NCBI GenBank assembly: GCA_024742285.1
Contig: JANSYR010000013.1
Span: 1-64,000 of the forward strand
Length of the DNA stretch: 64,000 nt
Source: a bacterium
GTDB taxonomy: Bacteria > Myxococcota_A > UBA9160 > UBA4427
Direction: 5' to 3'
The notes under the pieces were generated by a model. The model saw nothing but the letters and a program-made list of their open reading frames with translations. It was not told where the DNA came from and did no database searches. Within the stretch, counting starts at the first letter, position 1. Each line of letters opens with the position of its first letter. Shown piece by piece: positions 63,715 through 64,000 of the stretch. Made by a program: the position numbers and the translations under genes.

Positions 63715-64000
63715 GTGCCCGACTACTCGCTCGGTGACGTTGCTCGCATCCTGAAGGTCTCGCCCCGGCGCTTGCGCTACTGGCAGAAGACCCAGCTCGT
63801 CACGTCCGAAGGAAGAGGCGACCTCGCGGTCGGCGACGACGCCCAAGAAGAGGCCCAAGAGGAGGCCGAAGAGGACGCCGAGGAGGGCTACGCCTTCCGC
63901 GACCTCGTCGTGCTGCGGGCGATCGTCTCCTTGATCGACAAGGGCATCCCGCTCCAGCGCATCCGCCGCAATCTCGAGCTGTTGCGGGATCGACGGCCGG
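63715..64000 (+). CDS. MerR-family regulator, 3' truncated, with acidic insertion
   Basis: Ninety-five residues are visible before the window ends. It begins MPDYSLGDVARILKVSPRRLRYW, a MerR winged-helix start, and continues with a wing and FRDLVVLRAIVSLIDKGIPLQRIRRNLELL. Between them lies an unusual stretch rich in Asp and Glu, DDAQEEAQEEAEEDAEEG, about 18 residues in the middle of the DNA-binding domain. CATGCT just before the GTG start may be a -10 element, so translation is possibly leaderless. The effector domain lies beyond the window. Confidence 0.8.
   Translation, partial: MPDYSLGDVARILKVSPRRLRYWQKTQLVTSEGRGDLAVGDDAQEEAQEEAEEDAEEGYAFRDLVVLRAIVSLIDKGIPLQRIRRNLELLRDRRP

Overview
The window is GC-rich, densely coding DNA from a Gram-negative, non-actinobacterial chromosome. 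The evidence is a TonB-dependent receptor, lipoproteins, a flagellin, E. coli-type PurB and PurL, an NtrC-type sigma-54 activator and a selenocysteine tRNA. I infer a deltaproteobacterium-like lineage (Myxococcota, Binatota or relatives), but no rRNA is present to settle this. I see no insertion sequence, prophage or CRISPR array.

Layout. 1-1.7 kb: the end of a TonB receptor and a YqeY protein. 1.7-13.2 kb: a twelve-gene minus-strand operon that reads like the Mycobacterium tuberculosis Rv3540c-Rv3564 region, with IpdA, IpdB, IpdC, an EchA20-like hydratase, two acyl-CoA dehydrogenases resembling FadE29/FadE28, a DUF35 protein with a lipid-transfer thiolase, FadA6, an Rv3548c-like SDR, a third acyl-CoA dehydrogenase and a MaoC hydratase. 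Together these would remove the sterol side chain and open the last steroid rings (C and D). 13.6-20.1 kb: purB, purL and a lone flagellin. 20.3-24.9 kb: a two-gene biotin-dependent acyl-CoA carboxylase. 25-27.3 kb: paired fluoride channels and an MFS transporter. 27.6-37 kb: topA, an NTF2-like protein, two alpha/beta hydrolases, an RRM protein, a histidine kinase with an NtrC-type regulator, and a PilZ protein. 37-45 kb: a degenerate tyrosine-recombinase-like protein, a cyclophilin, a SMUG1-type glycosylase, serC, hemF and a KshB-like 3-ketosteroid 9-alpha-hydroxylase reductase. 45-55.6 kb: a HAD protein, a ferritin-like/ATP-grasp fusion, a KstR-like repressor, FadA5, SDRs, an MBL hydrolase, a P450-type ferredoxin and an enoyl-CoA hydratase. 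55.8-64 kb: a lipoprotein, tRNA-Ala, tRNA-Leu, a MoeB-rhodanese, a UvrA-type ABC ATPase, an EAL protein, tRNA-Sec and the start of a MerR regulator.

The main result is a distributed steroid catabolism system. The ipd operon, kshB, and the kstR-fadA5 locus fit one pathway. The KstR-like gene start is overlapped by a 14-bp palindrome that exactly fits the published mycobacterial KstR consensus TnnAACnnGTTnnA. A second exact match lies between an SDR gene and the P450-type ferredoxin. This suggests that the actinobacterial enzymes and their regulatory logic are both present in this Gram-negative lineage.

Other notable items are a cysteine-free DUF35 protein, the DUF455/ATP-grasp fusion, a MerR protein with an acidic insertion, selC with a palindrome at its 3' end, and several families of short repeats in intergenic DNA.
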